The notes: generated by a model from the letters alone, not told the origin. Numbered from the stretch's first letter, positions 28,035 through 38,870 are shown. The stretch: 64,000 bases of DNA from Eutreptiella sp. 'Long Island Sound 2002' (GCA_964036045.1 OZ038382.1:144658961-144722960), one strand, 5' to 3'. Numbers and translations are program-made.

Positions 28035-31000
28035 AGGAGCCCCCACGGGAGTGGGACCTCGGAGGTCTCTCCTCCAAAATCAGTGGAATCCCTGAGAAGG
28101 CGAAGGCACATCGGGTGCCGAAGAAGGCTCCGGAAGAGCCAAAACCACTGAGTTTCGCCACTCCCAACCCCTGGAGCGCCCTGCCAAGGGAAGTACATGT
28201 GGGAGCGGGACATGGCAAGAAGGAAGGAGCGACCACGGAGAGCCCCGTGGACGGGCAGGACCAACCCAAGATCTACACCATCCGTGACCATACCCTTGAA
28301 GTCCTGATGCACCCGGACGTGCTAGAGTTGCATGCCGTGAGAGTCGTCCATACACCTCATGGCGACGAGCGGCAGTTGCACTTGAAAGTGCGAGTACGGT
28401 GCGGACGAGAGGAGAAGGTGGTGGATGTGTTGGTGGATACGGGTGCCCAGGTGAGCCTGGTCCGGAGAGGGTTGTTCAAGGAGGAATTCCTGCAGCCCAG
28501 CCGGAGACCGGTCCGCCTGAAGGTCGCCAATGGAGAGATCATGGGTGGTGGCACCCATGAGGCCACTATCAGTATGGAATTCTGGGAACATGAGCGCTTG
28601 AACCGCCCTGATCAGGCGAAGAGAAGCACTCTATCCGGGAACTTCTATGTGGCCGACATTACAGATTGGGATATGATCATGGGGTATGACTTCATGGTGG
28701 CAAACGCCATTGGAGCCCTTCCCCATCGTGCAACGCTGGTCCGGGAGGATGATGAATGCCTCACATGGCTGTCCACGGACTATGCATGCGGATCCTCCCA
28801 ATGGAATGCTGAGGAAGAGGATCGAATCGTCCAAGCGATGCAAGCTGTGGGTGCCAAGTCCAGAGGAGACCGCGGAGTTCAGCTCACGGAATATGGAATG
28901 GCGCCACAGGTGTACGACAGGATGATCCAGACGCTGGGAGCCGAAGCGCCCGAGACGGACGTCTTCGCTTCCCGGGATGCCCCACTTCTGCGGAAGTGTA
29001 GGAGGCATTGGCATCGAGGAGACTCAGCCTGGCTCAGGTATTGGGGTTTGAAGGAGTGGGGACCCATGTATTGGCATGGCTCCCTGGACAATACCAGACG
29101 TACGGTGGAGAAGATCATCGCGGATAGGGCGAAGGGGATCCTGGTCATAACCGGCATAGGATCCACCCCATGTCCGCTGGAGGGTCTCAAGTTGACGCTG
29201 GACTCCATCACCCTGAACGAGATGTCATTCGGGCCAGAGGAGGAGCTGTTCATCGACGCCAAGGGTGTATCAATGCCCTCCCCGGGTCAAGCGTGGGGTA
29301 CCAAGGCTTTCCTGGTGGACGGGGCGCAAGCCCAGCCCAAGGGTGATGAAGCATTCATCCGTAGGGTGGAGGCGGTGCCCATGAAGGTCATGTTTGAGCC
29401 CAAGGAGGGGACGGATCAGCCAATTGATGGCATTGACGTCCTGTCCCACGCCGAGATCGACAACGTCGTCAACTACATGCGGATGGGGATGCACGACCGT
29501 GTGGCGGCCAAGAAGAGGCGAGTCATGGTCACATCTCCGCATTGGTGGGATGACAAGATGTTGGTCACCGGCAAGTACGAGAAGGACGAGTTCGTGGCGA
29601 GGGTCATGGATCACATCGCGGACCAATACGATGGTCCGGTTGGGTCGGACCCACCAACATGGGATTTTCCAAGAATGGGTGCCGATAGCGCCAGTCACCA
29701 GCCCGATGCCGCAAATTTCCGAAGATTATCAGTGGGAAGAGCTCCCCACGACGATGAAGACGGCATATCGGACGAGGAGAAGTCGGAATCGGACCCAGAA
29801 GAGGCCTACACCGCAGTGCGGTCGGTTGTATCTATACCGAAGCAAGCGGCTGAGGAGGCCCAGGAGAACCCGAAGGTCGCCGAGCTGAAGGAGAGGCTGA
29901 TCAAGGCCTATCCGCGGCTATTCAGTGGCGTCGCCAACAAGAACCCTCCAGATCGTGGGAGGTTTGGTACAGCGAAGATCAAGCTGAAGCCGAACCCGAA
30001 GATCTATCGTCATCGGGAGTACCAACTTCAGGGCGATCGGGCCGAGGCCATGAAGAAGCTGTTGGCCGAGTTCATTGAGCGGGGATGGATCAAACCCTCC
30101 TACAGTGAGTGGGCCAGCCCAGCCTTCATCGTGCCCAAGAAGGAGAAGGGCGAGTGGAGGTTGGTGGTTGATTACAGAGGTTTGAACGAGCAGACCGAGC
30201 ACGACTCGTACTCGCTTCCCCCGATCGACTCCATCCTCCAAAAGCAACAGAAAAAGCGGATTTTCACGGTGTTAGACCTGAAACACGGTTACCACCAGAT
30301 GCCGCTACACCCGGACTCCAGGCCCTGCACAGCGATCTCGACGCCGCTGGGGCCCATGCAGTGGAAAGTGGTGCCTATGGGTGCCAAGAATGGCAACGCC
30401 GCCTTCCAGCGCATGATGGAGGACCTACTCGGTCCTGTCCGGGACTGTGCCGATCCCTTCGTGGATGACATCATCATCGGGTCCGGCACGGAGAACATGA
30501 CTGAGGACGAGCTCATCGACGCGCATGAGAAGGATCTGCGCCGAGTGCTCAGCGAGTTGGACAAGCACAACATGGTGTGCAAGCCCACCAAAGCCTCACT
30601 CTTCGTGAAGGAAGTGGAGTTCGCGGGTCACGTGGTTGGTCACGGGCAACGCCGTCCCATGCCTGGGAAGCTGGCGTCCCTGCACCACTGGGAGAAGCCC
30701 CAGACCATCAGCGAACTCCGGTCCTTCATGGGGTTCTGCAATTACTATTCGGGCTATGTCCGGATGTATGCAGAACTCTCGGGGCCGTTGCACAAGATGC
30801 TGCAAGTGGGCAAGTTCGATGGCCGGAAGGGGAGCAAGAAGAAGCTTGCCTGGACCCCTGAGGCTGAGGATGCGTTCAACCGCCTGAAGGAGCGACTCCT
30901 GGGGCAGTTGGGGCTGTTCCTGGTGGACCCGGACAAGGGATTCGTGCTACGGACAGACGCCTCGGACTATGCCGTGGGGGCAGTCCTCGAGCAGATCCGA

Positions 31001-33100
31001 GATGACGGGTCACATGTACCCGTGGCGTTCTGGAGCCGGATCCTGGCCGAGGGCCAACGCCGCACCTGGACCGCGAGGGAGAAGGAGACGTACGCCATTG
31101 TTTGTGCGCTCAGGAAGTGGTCTGGCCACATCGGATTGCAACCGGTGGTGGTTTGTACGGACCATCAGTCCTTGCAGAGCTGGCACAAGGAGCACGTCGA
31201 CACCCCCTCGGGACCGGCGGCAAGGAGGGCCCGATGGCATGAGACGTTCGCCAAGTTCGACCTCAGCGTCGTATACGTCCCGGGGAAGGACAACACTGTG
31301 GCAGATTGCCTCAGTCGATGGGCCTACCCCGCGGGCAAGGCTTGGATGGACATATCCAGCCATGGGGACGCCGAGGAAACCGAGGAGGCCAAGCGCATCA
31401 TGGAGATGGAGAAAACCATGGAGCAAGAGGGGGTCAAGTGCTTTGTGGTGATGGCAAACCGTACGGACCTGGCCAAGTTCCGGGGTGCCCGCGTCCAAGC
31501 AATTCGAGAGGAAACCCTCGAGCAATGGATGGTGGCCCCTGTAGAGCTAGTCAGGTCGGTGCTCACAGAGGACTGGTCGGATGACTACGCGGCATCCGAG
31601 CACTGGAGCAAGTACTGGAATGCCGTGAGCGCCCCGTCGGACGACGAGTGGCCTGAGGGCTTGACCGAAGATGGTGACAAGTTGTTCCTCAAGGACAAGC
31701 TGCTGGTGCCCGAGAACCGAGTGGAGGAGCTCATTGACCATTGGCACAACGCCCAGCTCATGCACCCTGGCCGAGACAAGATGCAGCAGGACCTGGAGTG
31801 GCGTTTCAAGTTCCCTCTGGGGTACTACGCGATCCTGGATAGGTACCGCAGCGACTGTGCCGTGTGTCGGGCCACGAAGAGCCCCAACCACTCCACAGCG
31901 GGCAACCCGGTGTATACGGCTATACCGGAGGCCCCTATGCGGTCCGTGGCCATGGATGTATTCGCCATGCCTGAGGTCACCGTGGAAGGAGAGACCTATG
32001 ACTGTGTCATCCTGGCGGTGGATAGGCACAGTGGGTATATCGTGGCGGTCCCTGGCAAGAAGTCCAAGAAGAAGGACAAGAAGGACAAGCATGGAGTGGG
32101 GCTGCAGGCCAAGACTGTCGCTAATGCCATGATCAGGCATTGGCTGACGATTTTTGATATCCCAGCTGTCATCTGCAGCGATCGGGGCAGTCAATTCGTG
32201 GGGACGTGGTTCAAGACGATGTGCAAGCACATGGGGATTCGGCATGCCAAGACCGTGGCGTACCACAGCCGGTCGAATGGCCGTGCTGAGGTGGCCGGGC
32301 GGCAGATGTTCGAGAAGTTCCGCCAGTTGCACATTGACGAGCCGGGCCGGAACTGGTATAACTCGCTGTGCAGAGTGCTCCAAGCGTACCACGACCTTCC
32401 GGGACCCACTGGACTGTCGCCCCATCGTATCCTGTTCCTACGGGATCGAGTGTCACGCACTCTCCCGTGGATGAACCATGGCAAAGTGGCCCGGGATGCG
32501 AACGCCATGATGGCTGAGGCGGACGACACGGCGGCCAAGGTGTGCAAGGCACTACAGGACGAGCATGACAAGAGGGCCAAGTACTTCAAGCAGGGAAAAG
32601 TCCAGAAGTATGCTCTCCAAGACACCGTGTGGGTGGAGCGGCACCACAAAGATGTCCTGTCCAGGCATCGGCAGGCGTCCTGGTATGTGCCGGGGGTAAT
32701 CGTGCGGAAGGTCGGGCAGGATGTGTATGCGGTTCGTGTGGGGGATAACAAGATCCTGGACCGCGACCATACCCAGCTTTGTCCTCGAGCACCAGACCCC
32801 AGCGGACGTCCCGTCACCTTCGAGTTCACGGCCGGCGATGTGGACTCGGACGACGAGGGTGAGGACGACGACTTCACCGCTGAAAAGATCCTGGCGGACA
32901 AGCCGGACCCGGGGACGCCTGGGGGTAGGCTTTATAAAGTCCGTTGGAAAGGATTCGCCGCATCCAGGGACTCGTGGGAACCTCCGAGCAGTTTTGTGCC
33001 GAGGTACACCACGGTCTGGATGGTCTACCTAAAGAAAAAGGGTATTTCTTTGGATGTCAAGGACGTATTGGTCCATTTGGTTGCTGCTGTAGCACCGTAA
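27935..33100 (+). CDS. pol: Element B pol: protease, Dam-like domain, RT, RNase H, integrase, chromodomain
   Basis: The frame is open from 27935 and overlaps the gag end by 100 bases in the -1 frame, as expected for -1 frameshifting; the 1661 codons counted from a GTG at 28115 contain no stop. Protease: VDVLVDTGAQVSLV (aspartate near residue 108). Dam-like domain: 28951-29180 (TDVFASRDAPLLRKC ... GILVITG), with the catalytic NPPF not kept. RT: WRLVVDYRGLNEQ, motif A VLDLKHGYHQM, motif C FVDDIIIG (near 784). RNase H: RTDASDYAVGAVLEQ (near 946) and the conserved ADCLSRW end. Integrase: HHCC finger (about 1208-1250), D near 1280, D in CSDRGSQF near 1354, E in NGRAEV near 1392. Chromodomain: KVRWKGF ... 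DSWEPP (near 1609). All key catalytic residues of PR, RT and IN are present. This is the best candidate for an enzyme set still functional in the window. Confidence 0.9.
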   Translation, partial: GHVEDVGGTQDPAKWRTKSWRIAAGRGCGKPSLEEPPREWDLGGLSSKISGIPEKAKAHRVPKKAPEEPKPLSFATPNPWSALPREVHVGAGHGKKEGATTESPVDGQDQPKIYTIRDHTLEVLMHPDVLELHAVRVVHTPHGDERQLHLKVRVRCGREEKVVDVLVDTGAQVSLVRRGLFKEEFLQPSRRPVRLKVANGEIMGGGTHEATISMEFWEHERLNRPDQAKRSTLSGNFYVADITDWDMIMGYDFMVANAIGALPHRATLVREDDECLTWLSTDYACGSSQWNAEEEDRIVQAMQAVGAKSRGDRGVQLTEYGMAPQVYDRMIQTLGAEAPETDVFASRDAPLLRKCRRHWHRGDSAWLRYWGLKEWGPMYWHGSLDNTRRTVEKIIADRAKGILVITGIGSTPCPLEGLKLTLDSITLNEMSFGPEEELFIDAKGVSMPSPGQAWGTKAFLVDGAQAQPKGDEAFIRRVEAVPMKVMFEPKEGTDQPIDGIDVLSHAEIDNVVNYMRMGMHDRVAAKKRRVMVTSPHWWDDKMLVTGKYEKDEFVARVMDHIADQYDGPVGSDPPTWDFPRMGADSASHQPDAANFRRLSVGRAPHDDEDGISDEEKSESDPEEAYTAVRSVVSIPKQAAEEAQENPKVAELKERLIKAYPRLFSGVANKNPPDRGRFGTAKIKLKPNPKIYRHREYQLQGDRAEAMKKLLAEFIERGWIKPSYSEWASPAFIVPKKEKGEWRLVVDYRGLNEQTEHDSYSLPPIDSILQKQQKKRIFTVLDLKHGYHQMPLHPDSRPCTAISTPLGPMQWKVVPMGAKNGNAAFQRMMEDLLGPVRDCADPFVDDIIIGSGTENMTEDELIDAHEKDLRRVLSELDKHNMVCKPTKASLFVKEVEFAGHVVGHGQRRPMPGKLASLHHWEKPQTISELRSFMGFCNYYSGYVRMYAELSGPLHKMLQVGKFDGRKGSKKKLAWTPEAEDAFNRLKERLLGQLGLFLVDPDKGFVLRTDASDYAVGAVLEQIRDDGSHVPVAFWSRILAEGQRRTWTAREKETYAIVCALRKWSGHIGLQPVVVCTDHQSLQSWHKEHVDTPSGPAARRARWHETFAKFDLSVVYVPGKDNTVADCLSRWAYPAGKAWMDISSHGDAEETEEAKRIMEMEKTMEQEGVKCFVVMANRTDLAKFRGARVQAIREETLEQWMVAPVELVRSVLTEDWSDDYAASEHWSKYWNAVSAPSDDEWPEGLTEDGDKLFLKDKLLVPENRVEELIDHWHNAQLMHPGRDKMQQDLEWRFKFPLGYYAILDRYRSDCAVCRATKSPNHSTAGNPVYTAIPEAPMRSVAMDVFAMPEVTVEGETYDCVILAVDRHSGYIVAVPGKKSKKKDKKDKHGVGLQAKTVANAMIRHWLTIFDIPAVICSDRGSQFVGTWFKTMCKHMGIRHAKTVAYHSRSNGRAEVAGRQMFEKFRQLHIDEPGRNWYNSLCRVLQAYHDLPGPTGLSPHRILFLRDRVSRTLPWMNHGKVARDANAMMAEADDTAAKVCKALQDEHDKRAKYFKQGKVQKYALQDTVWVERHHKDVLSRHRQASWYVPGVIVRKVGQDVYAVRVGDNKILDRDHTQLCPRAPDPSGRPVTFEFTAGDVDSDDEGEDDDFTAEKILADKPDPGTPGGRLYKVRWKGFAASRDSWEPPSSFVPRYTTVWMVYLKKKGISLDVKDVLVHLVAAVAP

Positions 33101-33481
33101 TGGATCCCCCTTGGCATTTTGTTTGTTTCTGTGCTTGGGGAGACAAGTGAGGGCGTTCATCCGGGGATTTTCGGCCTTGATTGGCCATATACCCCCTTAA
33201 CTCGATCTCCACATATATATTGCATTGTGGTATACTTATTTAGGTCGACCGACGACGTTTTTCTATCTTTGATCCCCTTGGTCCATGTTGTAGATCAAGA
33301 GGAGACCGGATATGGCGTAGGGCACTGATTATCAGTGTCCTCACCCCTCCCTTGGGGCATGGGGAACACCTACGACGTGTGTGGGGCCTCCATGTGTCCT
33401 TGGGACATGGAGGGGGGGGTTGGAGCCCATTGGGGTCCTCCCGTCCTCTCTTCATTGGTCTCCGAGCGGATACAACGCTCT
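33101..33481 (+). other. Element B 3' untranslated region
   Basis: No gene seen. It runs from the pol TAA to the polypurine tract. The sequence is clearly shared with the corresponding parts of C (43851-44150) and D (60461-60841), including a G-rich GGAGGGGGGGGTTGG-like stretch. Confidence 0.75.
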
Positions 33482-33492
33482 GAGAAGGGGGG
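33482..33492 (+). other. Polypurine tract of element B
   Basis: GAGAAGGGGGG lies directly before TGAAGCCGG, the start of the 3' LTR. The same junction, with one or two changes, is present in C (43840-43850) and D (60450-60460). Confidence 0.85.
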
Positions 33493-35858
33493 TGAAGCCG
33501 GTTCGGACCCCCGTGGCCATCTTGAGGTCACTTGGGGTGTGTATCTATGTGCCGGCAAGCCGCCATTGGCTGATATCATACTCTCCCATCCACCTGACCT
33601 AACCCGATGTGATAGTGTGATAGGTTTGGTCATTGCGGCTATGAGCGGCAATATTCAGTACCGAGGAGCCGCCAGCGGAGATTTATATATCGGAATATCA
33701 GGAATCAACAGGGTTTTATTATCATAATGTTTCCGTAATTTTTCAGCCTTTCGTTCTGATGGTCAATGTATCGGCGACTGTCAGTTGGCTCGCGATTTTG
33801 CGTTAACCGATTGGTTAACTGTTATTTCCAGATATTTTGGCGGATATTCCGTTGAAGGGTCAGATTTCATCAACAAAGGGTTCGTTGCTTCCGCAATTCT
33901 CTAAATAAGCACTCGAAATTTTAATCAGAATTTTTCGCGATGTCGAAATCGGATTTTCGACTTCGACATCGCCGCACTTGATTCGGACTTCTTCGAGTGG
34001 TCATACTCCTTTCCCTATGCCCGAATCAGGTTTCCCTTATACTTGCCACCCATTTGACTTGGAGATATAAGGGAATCAAAAGCGAATCGTGGGACCACTT
34101 TGAAGGATCATATCCACGCGCGAGTGTGAGGAACGAGAAAAAGGAAGGTTGGGTTGCAAGAGCCTTAGTCTCAACTTAATTTGGGAAGCATCAAACGCCT
34201 TTGGTGTGTACACATGCCCGGTGTAGCAAGGGATAATGGTCAAGAGGGTATAAAGTGATATATAACTCTTGGACCGTGCAACCGAACATTTTATTGTGAC
34301 TTTTGAGTGTACCGCATGAGTGTTGGGGTTGCATAGCAACTTTTCTTTGGGTTCCTACGTATTTTTAACGTGAAGTTATGTCAATGGAGGGACATGGCAT
34401 ATCATGGTGGGAGCCATATTTTGAGGGTATGTGTTGTATGCATGGTATATGTTTGATATGCTCACGCCCATGTTATATATCTTCGTGTGGCCGAAGAGAT
34501 GGGGAGCCATACGTTACAAGGGCCTTGCCCATATCCCAATTGTGGAATTCAAAGCGCTAGACCAAGTCTACCGCGTATGTTTTGCTCATGGTATGTTTGA
34601 CAAAGAGACCCATGGGTGCACTCCCATTTTCATGGGGCATGTAGATATTAGTGGCGAAGGTATCTCCATGCGCCTGATTGGGGATCCAAGTGGGGGAATT
34701 GTGCGCAAATGCTTCCAATCATTTGTGTATTGAACCATGAGCGGATATCATGGGTGAGCAGAGAGATATACTATCATGACAACTTTGTATTTGGTCATAT
34801 TTTCATGGTTTTGACCTCAATTTTTGCTCATTTTTGCGTTTTGTGTACTTACTTGGTCGGCAAACAGCAAGAAGCCTATGGGGAGTCGAACCATGGTATG
34901 TTGTTCAGATGTTTGGATATGCTTTGGAGTTGAACACCACCATATGCCAGATCCCGTACTCCATTTGGCTTGGCGCACGAAGGATTACAAAAATTGGTCC
35001 AAAGATCATGGGCTGACTTGGGCAGTGCGTGGCGCCCATATCTGAAGGGGTTTCGAGGGTAAAGTGGGGATGTACATGGGCATTGGCCTTTGGTCTCTAT
35101 CCTCCATGAATATTAGACTTCGATTCCATGCATGCTTTGAGCCTTCGGATAAGTGGTAACTTCAATTTTGAGCATATATGTGATATATGGTCAATATGGT
35201 GTGAATTGGCAGTTTTTTGGCATGTTATGAGTTCAAACTCATAGGTCATTTCTCTAAGCCCATTCGACCCCAAGTCCAACCAAGGTTATGTCAGGGTAGG
35301 GCATGGTCCTGAGTGCCACTCTAGGCCATGACACGCCACCTCCCCTATTGGGCTAGGATTTAGAGGCTTGGGGGTGAACACATTTTTGGGGTTTGTGTAA
35401 TGACTTGTGACACATGGTATTCAGCCATCTCATTTGACCGGGTTCAGGGCAATAGGTTGGTGAGTCAAGGGAAGATCTTGAGTCCAGGGAATGAGGGGTT
35501 TATGGCTGTGAATGTGTATGTTTACCTCTTTCCCCAACTTTGCTTTTTTTGTGTTCATATGCCAATTTCAGGGCTTTCTTCCTTGGTGCAATTCTTGTAC
35601 ATGCCCGCCACCGTGGGAATACCGGTGTGCTGAACGAAAGCCCGCAGCCTGATTTGGATTGTGAATTGGGTTATTGCTATACTTGTGGGATCTGGTTGCT
35701 GTTCAGGGTTGAAGGAGGATTACATTCTCTATATTTTTGGATTTGGACCCTGGACTTTGAGGATTTGGAGAAATGCAATCGTTGATCCGGAGCAAGTCAG
35801 CAGGGGTGACAGGCGGAAGGGGCACAGCGGGGGCCGGTCCTGGTAGGGACCTTCTTTA
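33493..35858 (+). repeat. Element B 3' LTR
   Basis: 2366 bases, about 98% identical to 22645-25009 by eye count. Same ends, TGAAGCC...CTTTA. The gag-start frame of the 5' LTR is conserved here at 35773. Confidence 0.9.
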
Positions 35859-35869
35859 TGGTAGCAGAG
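35859..35869 (+). other. Primer-site-like sequence after the element B 3' LTR
   Basis: TGGTAGCAGAG repeats the first eleven bases of the primer site at 25010. It is not part of the LTR, because copies C and D are followed by other bases at this point. It looks like the start of a second internal region that has since been cut off. Confidence 0.65.
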
Positions 35870-35970
35870 TGCTCACGGGGGGCTACCGGTCCTGTCCTGC
35901 GATGCAATGCGGGGCAACTGTGACAACTGCTCTTACACACATACAGATCCGTCTGCACCAGAGTGCTCAC
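35865..35970. repeat. 12-base direct repeat bracketing 82 bases
   Basis: CAGAGTGCTCAC occurs at 35865-35876 and 35959-35970. The first copy overlaps the last five bases of the primer-site-like sequence. The repeat marks the junction between element B and the 3' end of element F. It may be a target duplication of a small insertion or a deletion scar. Confidence 0.6.
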
Positions 35971-35983
35971 CGACCCTGGGAGG

Positions 35984-37618
35984 TTAGTTCCTCTTCTTAC
36001 GCTGGGACAGGGTCTCAGCACCGGTTAGCAACTGCCCCTCGTTGTTCTCAACGAGGTAGGAACAAAAGATGGGGTTGATACTCCCATCTGGCTGTATGAA
36101 GGCTGACATAGGCTCCCAGGTAGCCTCTGATAGCCCATAGCCATCCCACAGGGTCAGGAATTTCCAGCCCTGTTTATACTCGTGGCGTGCAATACCTGCA
36201 CCCACATAGTAGCCATCGACTGCCATTTCCTCGGCAGTCATCTCCTCGAGTTTGTCTGCCTCCTCAGGAGTGGCAGCGTTTCCTAGGTCGATACGCTCGA
36301 CCTCACGGTCAGGCAAGCGCCACTCATCCCACGATAGTTCATCAGAGGAGTGGTAGTGTCTAAGTTGCTTAAAAGCACACAGCAGCTCCCCACCTAGACG
36401 GGGGCTGCACCTCACATGGATCCTGGATCCATCTATCCTGATAATACGATAGGGCCCAAAGTAGGGGTCCTGCAAACAGTTGAGGGGCCATGTGGGCAAT
36501 CGTGAGTGGTGTACAAGCACCAGCTCTCCTACCTTGAAACTGGCAGGACGTCTCGTGCGGTTACGCCGGGTTAGTTCGCGTTCTTGAACGCGTTTCAGGT
36601 TAGCTCTGGCCCTGTTAGCCAGGTCCTGCCGGTGCTCCAGCCAGTCCCCAACTGGGCTCTTATAGTCCTCGGAGAAAGGGGTTTTGAAAAACCACGCAGG
36701 ACGCCCCCCATGGAACAGTTCGTGGGGGGTATAGCCGGTTGAAGAACTCTCTTGAGAGTTCATGGCCAGAACAGCCCAAGGCAACAGGCGTACCCAATCT
36801 TTGGTGCGCTCCTGTTTCAGAACAATCCTCGGATTCTGCTCCACCACACGATTCTGTCTCTCACAAAGAGGGTTAGACGTGTGCGTGTAAGGTACACCTT
36901 TGGTTACCTGGACGTTCAGGGCGTCCAGCACTCGTTTGTACCAACCGGTATCACTCCGGATGCGTACATCTTCATCGGAGTGGATCTCCTTAGGCGCCCC
37001 ATAGGGCTCAAACCACTCCTCCACCAGGATCTTCACAGTCTGCTCTCCTGTGATCTTCTTGTTGCAGGGGAAAGCACGTGTGAAGCGGGTTAGACCACAG
37101 GTGACCACCAAACAGCTATCATAGCCACCAAACTTAGGCAGACCGTGGATGAACTCTGCGTACAACAGGGAGTTAGCACAGTAGGGTATGGGGAGACTGG
37201 AGACCAGTCCTCTGTCACGTGAGTCGCTCTGGTTGCTGGCGTGACAGTCACAGGAGTCCACTATGGACTGCATACGGGCACGTAGTTCAGACTGGGTTAG
37301 TCGGCAGTAGAAACGCTCACTGAAGAAAGCAGCAGACCGGTTGCACCCTGTGTGCCCGGAGCTGTGGTGTGCCCACTGCAGACAGCCGTCCAGTCGTGCC
37401 TGAGGCACAACTATGCGGTCCTCATAGTATAGGTACTGGTTATCTTTATACCAGCGGTCGCCATCTATCAGGCGTGCCTCTAGGCCATCACTGAGGGTAC
37501 TGAGTACACATTGGTACTCAGCTTGGTAGTCTCTCAGGCTCGAGCCCTCCAGTACACCTGCTGTACGCATGGATAGGTCCAGCTGGACATCCATACGTTG
37601 GAACGCCTCTTTGGCCAA
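35984..37618 (-). pseudogene. pol: Element F pol, integrase and chromodomain
   Basis: About 544 codons, preceded in frame by a TAA at 37622-37624. Zinc-binding residues HHSSGHTG ... CDCHASN. In the core, the first catalytic position reads YAEFIHGLP, with Glu where Asp is expected; the second is HSDEDVRIRSD; the glutamate is in NPLCERQNRV. A DNA-binding GPY-like part (DPYFGPYRIIRIDG) and a chromodomain-like end (WKFLTLWDGYGLSEATWEP) follow. The frame ends ...RKKRN with a purine-rich run overlapping the stop that could act as polypurine tract. The integrase is probably impaired if the D-to-E change is real and not family-typical. Confidence 0.8.
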
Positions 37619-37621
37619 CGC

Positions 37622-38426
37622 TTACGAGCTCTCACCTAGCAGGGCGTCGAAGTTATTACGCGAGATGTAGTCAGCCATCGCGTTCTTTATACCTGGTATA
37701 TGATGGACGGTCAACCTGAACTGACTCAGGTATGTCCACCATCGTTTTAGTTTCGCTTTTTCAGGAGGCGGGCCCTTCTGAAAAGTCTTCACATGCTCTT
37801 GGTCACAGAGGCATACAACAGGGTTAGTACCTAGAAGACGGGATTGGGAAGAGAGCACGAGCATCCCAGCCAGGAGTTCCTGGTCGTAGGTACTGTAGTT
37901 GGATCGTGCTTGATTCCACTTCCAGTTCCAGTGCCCCAGAGGCACCAGACGCCATTCATTGGCGGGATAGTCATGCTTCAGGGTTCCATCGCGGTTCAGA
38001 CCTGAAGTGTGAAACTGGCAGTGCGACAACTCATTGGGGTTAAGCTCCTCCCACTGGTATAGGGTACCACCCCCCCCTACGTCACACGCATCTGTGACAA
38101 GTATTATCTCACCCTTAGGGCGGGGCACCCCCAGGCAGTTGGTGGAGGATATTTTCCTCTTCAACTCCTGGAAACAGGCCTCCTCTTTGTCGGTCCACCG
38201 CCAAGGGTTGGTCTTCTTTATAAGGTCAGTCAGGGGGGCTGATGAATAAGTAAAATTGTGGATATGGCGTCGGTAAAAATTGCAGGCGCCAATGAAACTC
38301 CTCACATCGTGTAGACCCTTCTTAGGGTCGTCACGTATCTGCATGTCCTGTAGGGGCTGCATCTTAGACGCGGCTGGTTTCCACCAGCCATACCCCACGT
38401 CAAACCCTAGGTACGCCATCTCCTCT
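37622..38426 (-). pseudogene. pol: Element F pol, RT end and RNase H
   Basis: About 265 codons. It resumes the RT after the insertion at YLGFDVGYGWWKPAASK, which is nearly identical to element E. Then come the thumb (FIGACNFYRRHIHNF), RNase H starting ILVTDACDVGGGGTLYQW with the DAC aspartate, a YSTYDQELLAGML glutamate segment and the end VHHIPGIKNAMADYISRN. It stops at TAA 37622-37624, while the frame continues into the integrase without a shift. Confidence 0.8.
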
Positions 38427-38817
38427 CGCCTATACGTATGAAATTACAGGGCTTTTGCCGGCCAAAACCCGCACCGACCGAAACGGTCCCGCAAATGCGC
38501 AGGCGCCAGCGATGATAGAATTGTTGCGCCGATCCAACCCTGAATTTACGATTTCTTATGGTTTTTGCATCGAGATGTGTGGAATGTTCATTTTTGTTGC
38601 GATAGCTTAACGTTGCGAAACGATTTTGGATACAACTTAAATATTTGACAATTACTGCCACTAAATCAGTGCGACGTTTGGTGCCACGATCGCTGCAACG
38701 TTTGGCGCGACGATCCCTGCAACACTTTGTGTGCTGCTTCCTTTTAGCGCTATGGCCGCCGGCAAGGATGTGCCATCTGCAGAAATGCATCCCACAAGTA
38801 TGTTGAAGAGTGGAACG

Positions 38818-38870
38818 ATCGGTGCGACGATCGGTACGACGATCGGTGCAACGATTGTTGCGACAATCAC
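38818..38870. repeat. Left cluster of GATCGGTGCGAC-type repeats
   Basis: About three head-to-tail units of roughly 15 bases (ACGATCGGT(G/A)C(G/A)) on the plus strand. A mirror set with the same motif family lies at about 38665-38722. The cluster is part of the insertion in element F. Confidence 0.7.

Larger units (their letters stand above)
22645..35858 (+). mobile_element. Element B: Ty3/gypsy-like LTR retrotransposon, nearly intact
   Basis: Two 2.37 kb LTRs (22645-25009 and 33493-35858) flank a 12-base match to the initiator-Met primer site, a gag, a pol in the -1 frame and a polypurine tract. I counted roughly 45 differences between the LTRs by eye, about 2%. Pol is one open frame of 1661 codons; gag carries one in-frame TGA. 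Copies C and D on the minus strand belong to the same family. No clear target-site duplication is seen: GGTTG precedes the 5' LTR, and a primer-site-like sequence follows the 3' LTR. Confidence 0.9.
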
